64,000 nucleotides of DNA from Streptomyces monashensis (GTDB lineage Bacteria > Actinomycetota > Actinomycetes > Streptomycetales > Streptomycetaceae), in NCBI RefSeq assembly GCF_001866665.1, contig NZ_MLYO01000051.1:1-64000 (forward strand), given 5' to 3'. The position numbers and the translations under genes are program-made. The notes below the pieces were generated by a model. That model had not been told where the DNA came from, made no database searches, and was given only the letters and a program-made list of their open reading frames with translations. Within the stretch, counting starts at the first letter, position 1. Every line of letters starts with the position of its first letter. This document shows, piece by piece, positions 15,650 through 23,777 of the stretch.

Positions 15650-16553
15650 GTGACACGGCTGACCCTGCCGCATCTGGGCGAGATCTGCACCAACAGCGAT
15701 GACGGAGAACATCCGCTACTCGCTCCAGAAGACGACCACGAACTGCAGTCCGTTGCGGCCTGGCTCGCTGAACACCCGATAGCCGAGTCTTATACTGACG
15801 CCATCCGAAATTCGATTGATTACGTCCTCGATGGCGGAAGGACGGGAAGGTTTGACCTTCTCTCCCCCGAGGTGCACCCGGGTGAACGTGCTTCAGTGGG
15901 GGCAAAACTCGAATACGAGATTCTGAGAACCTTCAAGCTGCCCAAGACTAAGCCGCTCGATACACATATCACTGGCATCCCAGTGGATATCAAGGCAACC
16001 GTCGGCGCCAACTGGTCAATCCCGACCGAGGCTCATTGCAGGCTCTGTATTTGCACTCAGATACAGCTCAAGAAAAATCGACACAAATCATGGCTCATTC
16101 GAGCCCATCACTCATGGCTCTACCGTGGCAAAGGCAATAAGGATCAGAAGCGCGGCCTCGCAGTACATGCGCGAGACAATTGGAGCTTTCCCCTCTACGA
16201 CTGGACAGAGCTACCGGTCAATCCGTTGCGCTACTTGACAGAGGAACAGGCGGCACAGGTTCTCGCCAAGAGACCTGGCCAAGTCAAGCGGATGCTGAAG
16301 ATGTTCGAATATCTCGAGGGTCACATCATTCCGAGGAATGTGTTCCTGATTGTGGGTGCAGGTAGGCAGGACCCCATGCGGCGTGCTCGGCAGCTTCCGG
16401 GAGGCAGCGGCACAGAAAGGACTCACGGTTCTGTGTGGCACATGGCTGGAGGAGCGAGATGAAGCTGCCGCACGCGGCATCACTCTCATGTCCGGGGAAT
16501 GGATTGCCCTGCGCGAAGCACCGACGAAGTCGGCCTCACTGGCTGACTCATGA
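15650..16553 (+). pseudogene. NaeI-like restriction endonuclease, frameshifted near its 3' end
   Basis: The first frame gives about 245 good residues with a NaeI-type catalytic region: DGGRTGRFD, KLEYEILRTFKLP, then PVDIKAT, which supplies the D-x-K of a PD-(D/E)xK nuclease. After DPMRRARQ the similarity moves to the +1 frame, which continues FREAAAQKGLTVLCGTWLEERDEAAARGITL to a stop at 16551. The intact NaeI homologue downstream has the matching order KDYMKRVRYNGGAREKLRKEG. A one-base indel near 16390-16395 therefore breaks the gene, unless it is a sequencing error. The true stop overlaps the convergent neighbour by 6 bp. Start is a GTG. Confidence 0.75.
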
Positions 16554-17363
16554 GCTGGCACCAGGCCGATTAAGCCCGATAATTCGCGCAGCAGCCCGGT
16601 CGAGGTGCGCTGCCGACGGCAGATGCACCTCCCCGAATCTCGTTGCAGCCTCGAGTTCGATCGAATCGAAATGGAGAGGCGGTAAGATACCAGAGAGCAG
16701 CTCCTCGGTACGGGTCTTCCGCCCGGCATTCAAGCCTTTCCTGAACTTACTATTGCCAACTCGAAGGCTTAATGCCCGGCGGCCAGCCCACGCATCAACC
16801 CGGAACAGGGCATCAGCCAGAGGGTGGACACGTAAGTCCATCCCCCGGCTCCTGAGCTGCACCAGCGTATAGACCTCGCGTAAGAACCCGTAGTATGCAT
16901 TACCAATACGCCACCTCATTGCCGCACGCGCCCGCCGCTCGGAATAGCGTCCACTTTCCACCAAGCGACGTATTATCCGCCTTGACGGATCACCTAACAT
17001 GCGCCGACCCGTCTGTTCGTCGAGCGCGAATTTCCGAAACTGCTGATAAGTTGGAGCGGTCCCGATGTGCTCCACGCACGCATGAAACGTGTGCGTAAAA
17101 GCGAAATTCGGATGCCAATCGACGATCTCAGGCACGCTTTCGCCGACCTGACGCCTGACGTCCCCTAAGGCATGCTCCGTTTCGCGGCAGATCCGGCGTA
17201 CGTCGCTCTCCGTAAGGCCGTACAACACGCGCGTTCGATGCGCCATCACGACAGGGACCACTTCGACCCGCCGCGGATCCGTCTTCCAAGCCTCAAACCG
17301 CTGCCTCGTCGCTACGGAGGTACAGAACAGTTCAAGTACGTCTTCTGCTGAAGTCTCGATCAA
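16548..17363 (-). CDS. Unidentified island protein, possible nuclease-like fold
   Basis: About 271 residues from a TTG with AAGGAG 5 nt upstream (an ATG at 17462 gives a longer form). I do not recognise the family. The N-terminal half is helical (TESDVRRICRETEHAL). The C-terminal half contains AYYGFLREVYTLVQLRSRG followed by ADALFRVDAWAGRRALSLRVGNSKFRKG, a helix then two strands, loosely like a PD-(D/E)xK core but without a clear ExK. Six in-frame TTA codons (at 16683, 16770, 16833, 16881, 16995, 17166) are extreme for Streptomyces, where TTA needs the bldA tRNA. It is convergent with the frameshifted NaeI-like gene and divergent from the intact NaeI homologue, so it is probably part of a restriction module. 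Confidence 0.7.
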   Translation of the reverse strand: MIETSAEDVLELFCTSVATRQRFEAWKTDPRRVEVVPVVMAHRTRVLYGLTESDVRRICRETEHALGDVRRQVGESVPEIVDWHPNFAFTHTFHACVEHIGTAPTYQQFRKFALDEQTGRRMLGDPSRRIIRRLVESGRYSERRARAAMRWRIGNAYYGFLREVYTLVQLRSRGMDLRVHPLADALFRVDAWAGRRALSLRVGNSKFRKGLNAGRKTRTEELLSGILPPLHFDSIELEAATRFGEVHLPSAAHLDRAAARIIGLNRPGASS

Positions 17364-17493
17364 GCTGGCTCCTTGGTTGTCGTCTCCAACTAGGCTTCTG
17401 CGCAGAGCTGTTGACAACGCGCCCAGTTGCATCCAGATGACAGTGATCAGCGATACTCGCATGACTGACGTCTTCCAAGCCAGGAGTCCGCCT

Positions 17494-18492
17494 GTGACGC
17501 TATTCGAGCACCCCGGCCCCGCACCGGGCGTCTACGACGACCCGGAGTTGATGCTCGTCCGGCAACGCCTCCTCTCCCTCGATCCGAGGGGGGAGACCGT
17601 CGCCCGTGTCCTGCGAGAAACCATCGACCGGCTCCTAGACGGCGAACACACTGGCCGGTTCGACTGGGACGACCTGCACAAGACCGAGAAGACACACGCC
17701 GGAACGCTCGTGGAGATCAACCTTTTGCGGGAGCTCGGCCTCGACAGCGGGGAGGACCTCGACTACCTGATCGAGGGAATCGAGGTCGACTGCAAGTTCT
17801 CCCAGAAGCTGTACGGCTGGATGATCCCGCCTGAGGCTCTTGACGAGATCTGTCTGGTGGTTTGGGCAGACGACCATCAAGGACTGTGGAGCGCGGGGCT
17901 ACTACGAGCCAACCGTGCCAAGCTCACCACCAGTGGAACCGTCACAAAGAAGGGCAATAGGGACGGAAAGTTCCAGCTGACAAAGCAGCATCGCTCCCTG
18001 GTGACTTGGCTGTGGCATGAGGAACGGCTTGAGGAGAACCTGCTCCTGCATCTCGACACGGAGACACGGGATGCCATCCTCAACGCGGGGGCCGGGTCGA
18101 AGCGCAGCCCAGGCCAGGCGAAGATCAACGAACTGTTCCGTCGAGTGCAGGGACGCCGGATCAGCCGCACGGTGATACGTACCCTTGCAATGCAGAAGGA
18201 CTACATGAAGCGCGTGCGGTACAACGGAGGTGCACGCGAGAAACTCCGGAAGGAGGGCATCCTCATCTGCGGCGACTACCCGAACCACCAGGCCGTTGCA
18301 GAACAGCTGGGACTACCCGTTCCTCAGGAAGGCGAAAGTGTCAGCATTCGTGTTGTTGAAGCTAAGCCACATCACGAAGAGGAGCCGAGGGTACGGCTCG
18401 AGGGGCGTCACTGGGTGAAGGCGAGGCCCGATGACCCCAGGGAACCGGCGCCCCTTCTGCCCGAGACCAAGAAGGCGACCACTCAGCACTGA
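17494..18492 (+). CDS. NaeI-family type II restriction endonuclease
   Basis: 332 residues, close to NaeI (317) and collinear with it. The catalytic region reads LHKTEKTHAGTLVEINLLREL, then LDYLIEGIEVDCKFSQK, giving the NaeI active-site residues at about Glu74, Asp90, Asp99 and Lys101. The C-terminal Topo/CAP-like domain includes GQAKINELFRRVQGR and KDYMKRVRYNGGARE. The leucine that in NaeI blocks topoisomerase activity (Leu43) is conserved as Leu47. NaeI cuts GCCGGC and needs a second effector site; the same target is inferred here. The GTG has AGGAG 7 nt upstream. A Vsr gene follows after 20 nt. Confidence 0.9.
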   Translation: MTLFEHPGPAPGVYDDPELMLVRQRLLSLDPRGETVARVLRETIDRLLDGEHTGRFDWDDLHKTEKTHAGTLVEINLLRELGLDSGEDLDYLIEGIEVDCKFSQKLYGWMIPPEALDEICLVVWADDHQGLWSAGLLRANRAKLTTSGTVTKKGNRDGKFQLTKQHRSLVTWLWHEERLEENLLLHLDTETRDAILNAGAGSKRSPGQAKINELFRRVQGRRISRTVIRTLAMQKDYMKRVRYNGGAREKLRKEGILICGDYPNHQAVAEQLGLPVPQEGESVSIRVVEAKPHHEEEPRVRLEGRHWVKARPDDPREPAPLLPETKKATTQH

Positions 18493-18512
18493 GTGATCCA
18501 GCAGGAAACAGG

Positions 18513-18989
18513 ATGCCGGAACTGAACAACAAGCCCGCCGAGGAGGAGCCCTGGGTGCCCCCCGAGGGCTCCTGGGCCTCATCTGCTGCCCGACGGCGGA
18601 ATATGCAAGCGATCCGCAGTCGGGACACCAAGCCAGAGCGTCTGGTCCGCGGCCTGCTTCACGCCCAGGGCCTGCGCTACCGGGTAGCGGCCAAGCCGCT
18701 GCCCGACCTTCGCAGGACAGCAGACATCGTCTTTCGTCCCGCGAAGCTGGCTGTGTTCATTGACGGCTGCTACTGGCACGGATGCCCAGAACACTACGTG
18801 CCGCCGAAGACCAATCCTGGCTACTGGTCGGACAAGGTTGCAAGGAACATGGCCCGCGACAAAGACACGGACGAACAGCTTCGGGCGGCAGGCTGGACCG
18901 TGCTCCGGTTCTGGGAGCACGATCCAGCCGAAGAGTGCGCAGTAAAGATCGCCGCGACGGTCAGCCGCCTGCGGAAGACCAGGGAGTAA
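18513..18989 (+). CDS. vsr: Very short patch repair (Vsr) endonuclease
   Basis: 158 residues. The Vsr core is clear: NMQAIRSRDTKPERLVRGLLHAQGLRYRV, then RTADIVFRPAKLAVFIDGCYWHGCPEH with the catalytic Asp and the zinc/His-Cys residues, and WTVLRFWEHD near the end. Vsr nicks beside T:G mismatches that arise by deamination of 5-methylcytosine, so it protects the genome from mutations caused by the neighbouring cytosine methylase. It is cotranscribed with the restriction gene and ends 8 bp from the convergent methylase stop. Confidence 0.94.
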   Translation: MPELNNKPAEEEPWVPPEGSWASSAARRRNMQAIRSRDTKPERLVRGLLHAQGLRYRVAAKPLPDLRRTADIVFRPAKLAVFIDGCYWHGCPEHYVPPKTNPGYWSDKVARNMARDKDTDEQLRAAGWTVLRFWEHDPAEECAVKIAATVSRLRKTRE

Positions 18990-18997
18990 GCCTCGGC

Positions 18998-20053
18998 TCA
19001 GCCCTTCTCTGCCTGCGCCGCTGCTTCAAACGCGGCGTAGATCTGGTCCCCGACTGCCTGAGCCACTGGAGGCGGGAAGGCGTTCCCGACCTGCCTGTAC
19101 GCCGCAGTCTTACGGCCAGAGAACTTCCACCCCTCGGGGAAGCCCTGGATCAAGGCCGCCTGGGTCACGGTTAGCTTGGGGCCTGCTGGTGCGAAGAGAT
19201 CGCGCTCCGAGTCCTTCATTTCATCGGGCTCGTTCGCGACGCCCATTCCGCACACGCCAAGTTCTGCCCAGGCCTTCTTGGCGCGTGTCGGACCAAGATC
19301 AGCACCACCGTGCTTCTTGGAACCGCCGACGACGGTGGGGGCGACCCCATCCAGGGCCCGCTCATACCACCGTTTGAATGCGTTCTCGGCTCGAGGGTCG
19401 TCTGCCACGGCGTCGTACCGCGCCCGCATTGAGTCGTGCAGCGCGTCACCCACGGTGATGACCTTGGTCTTCGTCGGCTTGTGGTGCTCGAAGTGGCGGG
19501 CGTACTCCGGCTTCATCGCGACGAGGATGGCCCGGGGGCGCAGCTGCGGGACGCCGTAGTCCTTGGCCTCCAGGATGTCCCAGTAGCACTCCTCGTACCC
19601 CATGGACTCCAACTGCTTGATGATGTCCTGGCGGTACTCGTCGAACTTCGGGTCAAGCAGACCGCGCACGTTCTCAATCATCACGGCCTTCGGCTCGAGG
19701 TCATCAACGAGCCGCAGCATGGTCGGGAAGAGGTCCCTGTCGTCGTCGCGGCCGAGCTGCTTGCCCGCAGCCGAGAACGGAGGGCACGGAACACCGCCGG
19801 CCAGAAGGTCAAGCTCGCCGGGCTCAAGCCCCAAGGCGTCCGCTTGGAAATCCTTGAGGTCAGCCTCGATGACTCGGCAGCCTTCCCACTCCGGATTCGC
19901 GCTGGTGTTGGACCTGAGGGTCTGGCATGCGTCTCTGTCGATCTCAATCAGAGCGACGTGCTTGAATCCAGCGTTGTGCAGGCCGACAGCCTGACCTCCA
20001 GCTCCAGCACAGATCTCCACCGAGGTGTACTTGCGCTTCTTCGTGCGGGTCAT
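18998..20053 (-). CDS. C5-cytosine DNA methyltransferase of the NaeI-type system
   Basis: 351 residues with the m5C motifs in order: motif I EICAGAGGQAVGLHNAGF, motif IV GGVPCPPFSAAGKQ with the catalytic cysteine, motif VI ENVRG, motif VIII QLRPRAI, and motifs IX-X ending QVGNAFPPPVA. The target-recognition region lies between VIII and IX. It modifies host sites against the NaeI-type nuclease; the target GCCGGC is inferred from the partner. GGAGGGGG directly precedes the ATG. It is convergent with vsr. Confidence 0.93.
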   Translation of the reverse strand: MTRTKKRKYTSVEICAGAGGQAVGLHNAGFKHVALIEIDRDACQTLRSNTSANPEWEGCRVIEADLKDFQADALGLEPGELDLLAGGVPCPPFSAAGKQLGRDDDRDLFPTMLRLVDDLEPKAVMIENVRGLLDPKFDEYRQDIIKQLESMGYEECYWDILEAKDYGVPQLRPRAILVAMKPEYARHFEHHKPTKTKVITVGDALHDSMRARYDAVADDPRAENAFKRWYERALDGVAPTVVGGSKKHGGADLGPTRAKKAWAELGVCGMGVANEPDEMKDSERDLFAPAGPKLTVTQAALIQGFPEGWKFSGRKTAAYRQVGNAFPPPVAQAVGDQIYAAFEAAAQAEKG

Positions 20054-20211
20054 GCCCCCTCCTTACAGCCATACAGCGGCAGACACATCTTGCAATCCAC
20101 CATCACTGAGGGTGACAGACCCCACTGACAACGACCCACCAAGTGTGCCGCACGCCCCGCAGTTCGCTGAACGCACCCTCCGTCACGCCGAACACTCATA
20201 CGATATTGCTC

Positions 20212-20961
20212 ATGCGGACTCCTCCTTGGACCGAAGACGAACTTGTGCTGGCTGGAGCGCTGGTGGTGAAGAACGGCTGGCGCGAACTCCGCACCGAGGA
20301 TCCGGAGGTGCAGGAGTTGTCCGAGCTGCTGCGCTCGCTTCCGATTCACAGCGCCGAGGCCCTCGCACTGCCCGGCTTCAGGTCTCCGGGCAGCGTCAGC
20401 CGCAAAACCGGCGATTTCATGACAAATCATCCGCTGTACAGCGGCGCAGCGACGCGGTGCGGCAAACCGACACTGTTGATGATCGACGCGCTCATTAACC
20501 GTGAAGCCGAGATGCTCCAGGCTGCACAGGCCATTGAGGAGGGCATCGGCTCGGGTGAGCTGTATGACATCCCGCCCCAGCCTGAGGAAGTCGATGAGAC
20601 GGGCAGCACAGCTATCGAAGGGCGTCTCCTCGTTCGCCGGGCCTTGGCACGCGAGCGTGACCCGAAGCTGCGCAGGCTCAAGATCAAGCAGGCTCGGGGT
20701 CGGGGCCGACCGCTCAGCTGCGAAGTGTGCGAGTTCGACTTCGCGCGCGCTTACGGCGAGCTCGGCGACGGGTACATCGAAGTGCACCATGTCACTCCCT
20801 TGCATGCCTCCGGAACGCGTGAGACCAAGCTCGATGACCTTGCTTGTCTCTGCGCCAACTGCCACAGGATGTGCCACAGGAGTCGTCCGGGTGAATCGTG
20901 GCGCACTCCTGCATCGCTTCGGGCGCATATGAGGAAGTCCATTCAGTCGGCGCTCCACTAG
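20212..20961 (+). CDS. HNH endonuclease of the restriction island
   Basis: 249 residues. The C-terminal HNH domain has the zinc pairs CEVCEFDF and CANCHRMCH around the active strand-loop YIEVHHVTPLHASG. The N-terminal region (PPWTEDELVLAGALVVKNGW ... LSELLRSLPIH ... PGSVSRKTGDF) is an about 80-residue module I have seen on HNH nucleases next to methylases, probably a DNA-reading part. It may be a second nuclease of the system or a modification-dependent one. The ATG was chosen because family similarity begins at MRTPPW. It overlaps the convergent ATPase gene by 4 bp. Confidence 0.85.
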   Translation: MRTPPWTEDELVLAGALVVKNGWRELRTEDPEVQELSELLRSLPIHSAEALALPGFRSPGSVSRKTGDFMTNHPLYSGAATRCGKPTLLMIDALINREAEMLQAAQAIEEGIGSGELYDIPPQPEEVDETGSTAIEGRLLVRRALARERDPKLRRLKIKQARGRGRPLSCEVCEFDFARAYGELGDGYIEVHHVTPLHASGTRETKLDDLACLCANCHRMCHRSRPGESWRTPASLRAHMRKSIQSALH

Positions 20962-21581
20962 GCAGCGCCCGTTTCGGCCTCATAGTGCATCTGAGCCCGG
21001 TCCAGGATGTCGTCCGGGTCGTAGCCACGGGCGGCAGTCCAGTGCAGCAGATCTGCGATCAGTTCAATCGCCGACGCTTCGAGACCCGCTCTGATCACAC
21101 CTCGGGGGCCAACGCCGTTGCCCTGATAGTTCTCAAGAGCAGCGGCGGCACGCTCAAGGCGTCGGCACGACTGTTGCGCACCGAGTTCGACCTCGCACCA
21201 GACTGACTTACCGGCCGCAGTCAGGACCGTGCCCCAGTCGGCCGCCAGCATCCCAAGCAGGTGCAGACCGCGCCCGCACTCCTCGTCGCAAGACAGCGAG
21301 ACGAGTGCAGGCATCGCACGGCTCCTGTCATGCATCTCAATCCTCAGCCTCTCATCCCTCCATTCAAGGATCAGAACTGCGGAAACGCCCTCACCGACGT
21401 GCTTGACGACATTCGTCGCAAGCTCCGTGACGAGTAGAGCAACCTCGTCGGCATCCGCAGGCATGCCCCAGCGGCTCAACTGACTCGCTGCCGCTGTGCG
21501 CAACAGCCTCACCTCCGAGGGCGCGGCCTCAAACGGCAGCACACAACGGAGTCCGGGTTCGCTGACTTCGCAGTCAGACAT
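20958..21581 (-). CDS. ATP-binding anti-sigma-like protein (HATPase_c_2)
   Basis: 207 residues from an ATG with GGGAGGGAGG upstream. The first two thirds form a serine-kinase-type ATPase domain: EVALLVTELATNVVKHVGE (N box), LRIEMHDRSRAMP (G1-like) and GRGLHLLGMLAADWG (G2-like). A further 70-residue helical tail follows (ENYQGNGVGPRGVIRAGLEA). Streptomycetes carry many such proteins next to XRE/DUF397 genes, as here, where they act in WhiJ-like developmental or stress circuits. A catalytic role is not proven. Confidence 0.88.
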   Translation of the reverse strand: MSDCEVSEPGLRCVLPFEAAPSEVRLLRTAAASQLSRWGMPADADEVALLVTELATNVVKHVGEGVSAVLILEWRDERLRIEMHDRSRAMPALVSLSCDEECGRGLHLLGMLAADWGTVLTAAGKSVWCEVELGAQQSCRRLERAAAALENYQGNGVGPRGVIRAGLEASAIELIADLLHWTAARGYDPDDILDRAQMHYEAETGAA

Positions 21582-21799
21582 ATCCGCCCTCCCTCCCAGG
21601 CCACGCACATGCCTGCGCCCGCCGTATCCAAACGGCTGCACTGCGTAGCGGTTCGAGGTCGAGCATGGCACATGAGAAGTCTCGCTATGTAACTTCTCAC
21701 AAGAATCGATCGAGTGAATCCGGTGGTGAGCGTGTTCAGTGCTACTTAGCCTGATGGGGTTCTCCGGGCCATCACCCCGGCGCACGGCGAAGGAGCCGA

Positions 21800-22645
21800 A
21801 TGTCCGAGCGGACCACTACACGTCGTCGCCAACTAGGCGCCGTGATGCGCAAGTTGCGCGCCAGGAAAGGGCTGACTCTTGAAGAGGCGGGCCTGCTCGT
21901 CGGCGTCTCGAAGGCGACGGTCAGCCGGTACGAGACCCAGGCGGGTCCGGTCAAGTGGATCGTCGTTGAGGCGCTGTGTCGCGAGTACGGCGCAACTGAA
22001 GCTGAGCGGCGGGCAGTTGTCGGTCTGGCGAAGGACGCCAAGCAGCAAGGCTGGTGGAACTCCTTCGCGGACTCCATCCCCGAGAGCATGAACCTGCTGC
22101 TCACCCTTGAGGACGAGGCGGTACGCGAGAGTCACTTCTCCTGCGTCTACGTCCCCGGCCTCCTCCAAACGCGGGCTTACAGCACTGCGCTCCAGCAGGC
22201 CAACGAAGTTCCGCTTGAGCAGGCGGAGATCGAGCGCTTGGTCGACATCCGCATGAAGCGGCAGGAGATCCTCACCCGCCCGAAGCCGCCGCGACTGTGG
22301 GCGATCCTCGATGAGTCCGTTATCCGCCGCGTTGTCGGGTCGCCGCAGATCATGAAGGAGCAGCTCGGGCGACTGCTCGAAGCGAACGAGTCCCCTCACA
22401 TCACACTCCAGATACTGCCGTTCTCCAAGGGAGCCCATGCCGCCGCGCTGGGAAGCTTCGTCATCATCGGCGGGCCCGAGCCGGCCCTTGACGTGGTGTA
22501 CGTCGACTTCCACGCCGGCTCCCTCTTCCTGGAGAAGGACGAGGAACTGGAGCGATACAGACTTGCGTTCGAGTACCTCCAGGCACAAGCGTTGGACATG
22601 GAAGCCTCGTCCGCCATGATCCACCACGCCCTCAAGGAGCTGTGA
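21800..22645 (+). CDS. XRE-family regulator with DUF5753 domain
   Basis: 281 residues. The N-terminal helix-turn-helix (RKLRARKGLTLEEAGLLVGVSKATVSRYE) is followed by the DUF5753 sensor domain (YVPGLLQTRAYSTALQQ, DESVIRRVVGSPQIMKEQL, ITLQILPFSKGAH, LDVVYVDF). This is the WhiJ-like regulator type. AAGGAG 4 nt before the ATG supports the start. It is divergent from the ATPase gene and coupled to the DUF397 gene by a one-base overlap, making the standard three-component set. Confidence 0.94.
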   Translation: MSERTTTRRRQLGAVMRKLRARKGLTLEEAGLLVGVSKATVSRYETQAGPVKWIVVEALCREYGATEAERRAVVGLAKDAKQQGWWNSFADSIPESMNLLLTLEDEAVRESHFSCVYVPGLLQTRAYSTALQQANEVPLEQAEIERLVDIRMKRQEILTRPKPPRLWAILDESVIRRVVGSPQIMKEQLGRLLEANESPHITLQILPFSKGAHAAALGSFVIIGGPEPALDVVYVDFHAGSLFLEKDEELERYRLAFEYLQAQALDMEASSAMIHHALKEL

Positions 22646-22887
22646 TGCCTGCCAGCCCTCAGTCTGTCTCCGAGCCCAAATGGTTCAAGTCGTCGTACAG
22701 CGGCGGCAATACGACCGAGTGCGTGGAGACGGCCTTCCTCGCATCTGGCGTGCTCGTGCGTGACTCGAAGAACATCGGCGGGCCCAGGATTGAGATTCCT
22801 GGTCCGACCTGGAACAGGTTCATATCCACCCTGGACGCCATGATTCCGGGCATCAATGCAAGCAAGGCGGGCCGCCTGCACCGCTGA
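22645..22887 (+). CDS. DUF397 protein
   Basis: 80 residues with the DUF397 pattern WFKSSYSGGNTTECVETAFL, then VLVRDSKN and a tryptophan-rich end (TWNRFIST). Small DUF397 partners work with the upstream XRE regulator and probably modulate it by direct contact. The ATG overlaps the XRE stop (TGATG), with AAGGAG 5 nt upstream. Confidence 0.93.
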   Translation: MPASPQSVSEPKWFKSSYSGGNTTECVETAFLASGVLVRDSKNIGGPRIEIPGPTWNRFISTLDAMIPGINASKAGRLHR

Positions 22888-22919
22888 GCTCGTGGTCCAG
22901 TTCTTCTTGGAGGTACAGC

Positions 22920-23432
22920 GTGACCGCCGTTCCGACGTTTGAGGAGTTATTCCGCGGCTGCCGCGAATCGGCGGTCCATCTGGAGATGCGGGACTCCTAC
23001 ATGAAGTCGGACCCGGCGTACGTCGACTGGAACGCCGGCGTGGCGATCGAACCCGCAGAGAGGTGGGCCGACTGGCTCTCCCTGGTCTCCGAGGCTACGA
23101 GTCGTGGAGTGAAGGTCCGCCGCGCCCGGATCGTGTCCGAGCCTGTGAGCAGGTACATCCGGTTCGAGTACGAGGTGACCGAGGGCCTGAACATGGCCGC
23201 AGGTGAGGAAGTGCGCTGGCTGCCGCGCAGGAAGGCCACCGGTATCGCCCTGCCCGGCAATGATTTCTGGCTGTTCGACTCGTCCCTGCTCCTCGTGAAC
23301 CACTTCGATGGCGAGGGTGAGTGGCTTGAGCCGTCCCTGAGCGCTGACTTCCAGGAACTCAAGCTGTGCGTCAACGCCTTTGAGGCGGTGTGGGAGCTGG
23401 GTATCCCGCACGCTGAGTACAAACTCACCTAA
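22920..23432 (+). CDS. DUF6879 protein with an early TTA codon
   Basis: 170 residues, matching the DUF6879 family common in streptomycete XRE/DUF397 clusters: FEELFRGCRESAVHLEMRD, VRRARIVSEPVSRYIRFEY and DFWLFDSSLLLVNHFD. Function unknown; probably soluble. Codon 10 is TTA, so translation should depend on the developmentally controlled bldA tRNA. The GTG has GGAGG 7 nt upstream and lies 32 nt after the DUF397 gene in the same direction. Confidence 0.88.
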   Translation: MTAVPTFEELFRGCRESAVHLEMRDSYMKSDPAYVDWNAGVAIEPAERWADWLSLVSEATSRGVKVRRARIVSEPVSRYIRFEYEVTEGLNMAAGEEVRWLPRRKATGIALPGNDFWLFDSSLLLVNHFDGEGEWLEPSLSADFQELKLCVNAFEAVWELGIPHAEYKLT

Positions 23433-23777
23433 TCAGGCGGGGGAACTGGCCTGTCCGTTGGACAGGAAGAACCGGTGTGCCCAGCAGTCGGCGGCGAGCC
23501 AGCTGTGAACCGTCCGGTAGAGCGGGACTTAGAAGTTGAGCGGCGGCCTGCCTGCGAGCGATTGGTGGATTGGGGACACCGGTGCCTCGGCGAAGCCCGT
23601 GTCACGGTCGTCGGAGCCGGCCTATATCTGCCAATCGCCGATCCGGCTGACGGTCGTAGCCCTGCCACCGCTGGTCCACGAACCGCTCAACTTCGAAGAC
23701 CCAGGAAAGCGGGAGGGAGAGACAAGGTCGGTCCGCCCTGAGCTTGGCTGACAGGGGGCCGAGGAAGAGGGGGACAG
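23433..23777. other. Non-coding right border of the island, with possible gene debris
   Basis: No complete gene. On the minus strand a short frame just left of 23530 reads LYRTVHSWLAADCWAHRFFL and ends at a TGA at 23433, which looks like the tail of a lost protein; upstream it is cut by a stop. The rest shows mixed frames and no hairpins of note. It probably marks the right edge of the inserted region, since normal core codon use resumes at the next gene. Confidence 0.45.

Noticed and set aside
23433..23668. 79-codon minus-strand frame at the right border of the island as a gene
   Set aside because: It has no ribosome binding site, its composition is that of a shadow frame, and a different frame contains the more protein-like LYRTVHSWLAADCW segment, which is itself cut by a stop.
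15118..23777. Prophage or integrative plasmid covering the defence island
   Set aside because: No integrase, replication, transfer or structural genes are visible, and I found no clear direct repeats at the borders; only a defence island is supported.
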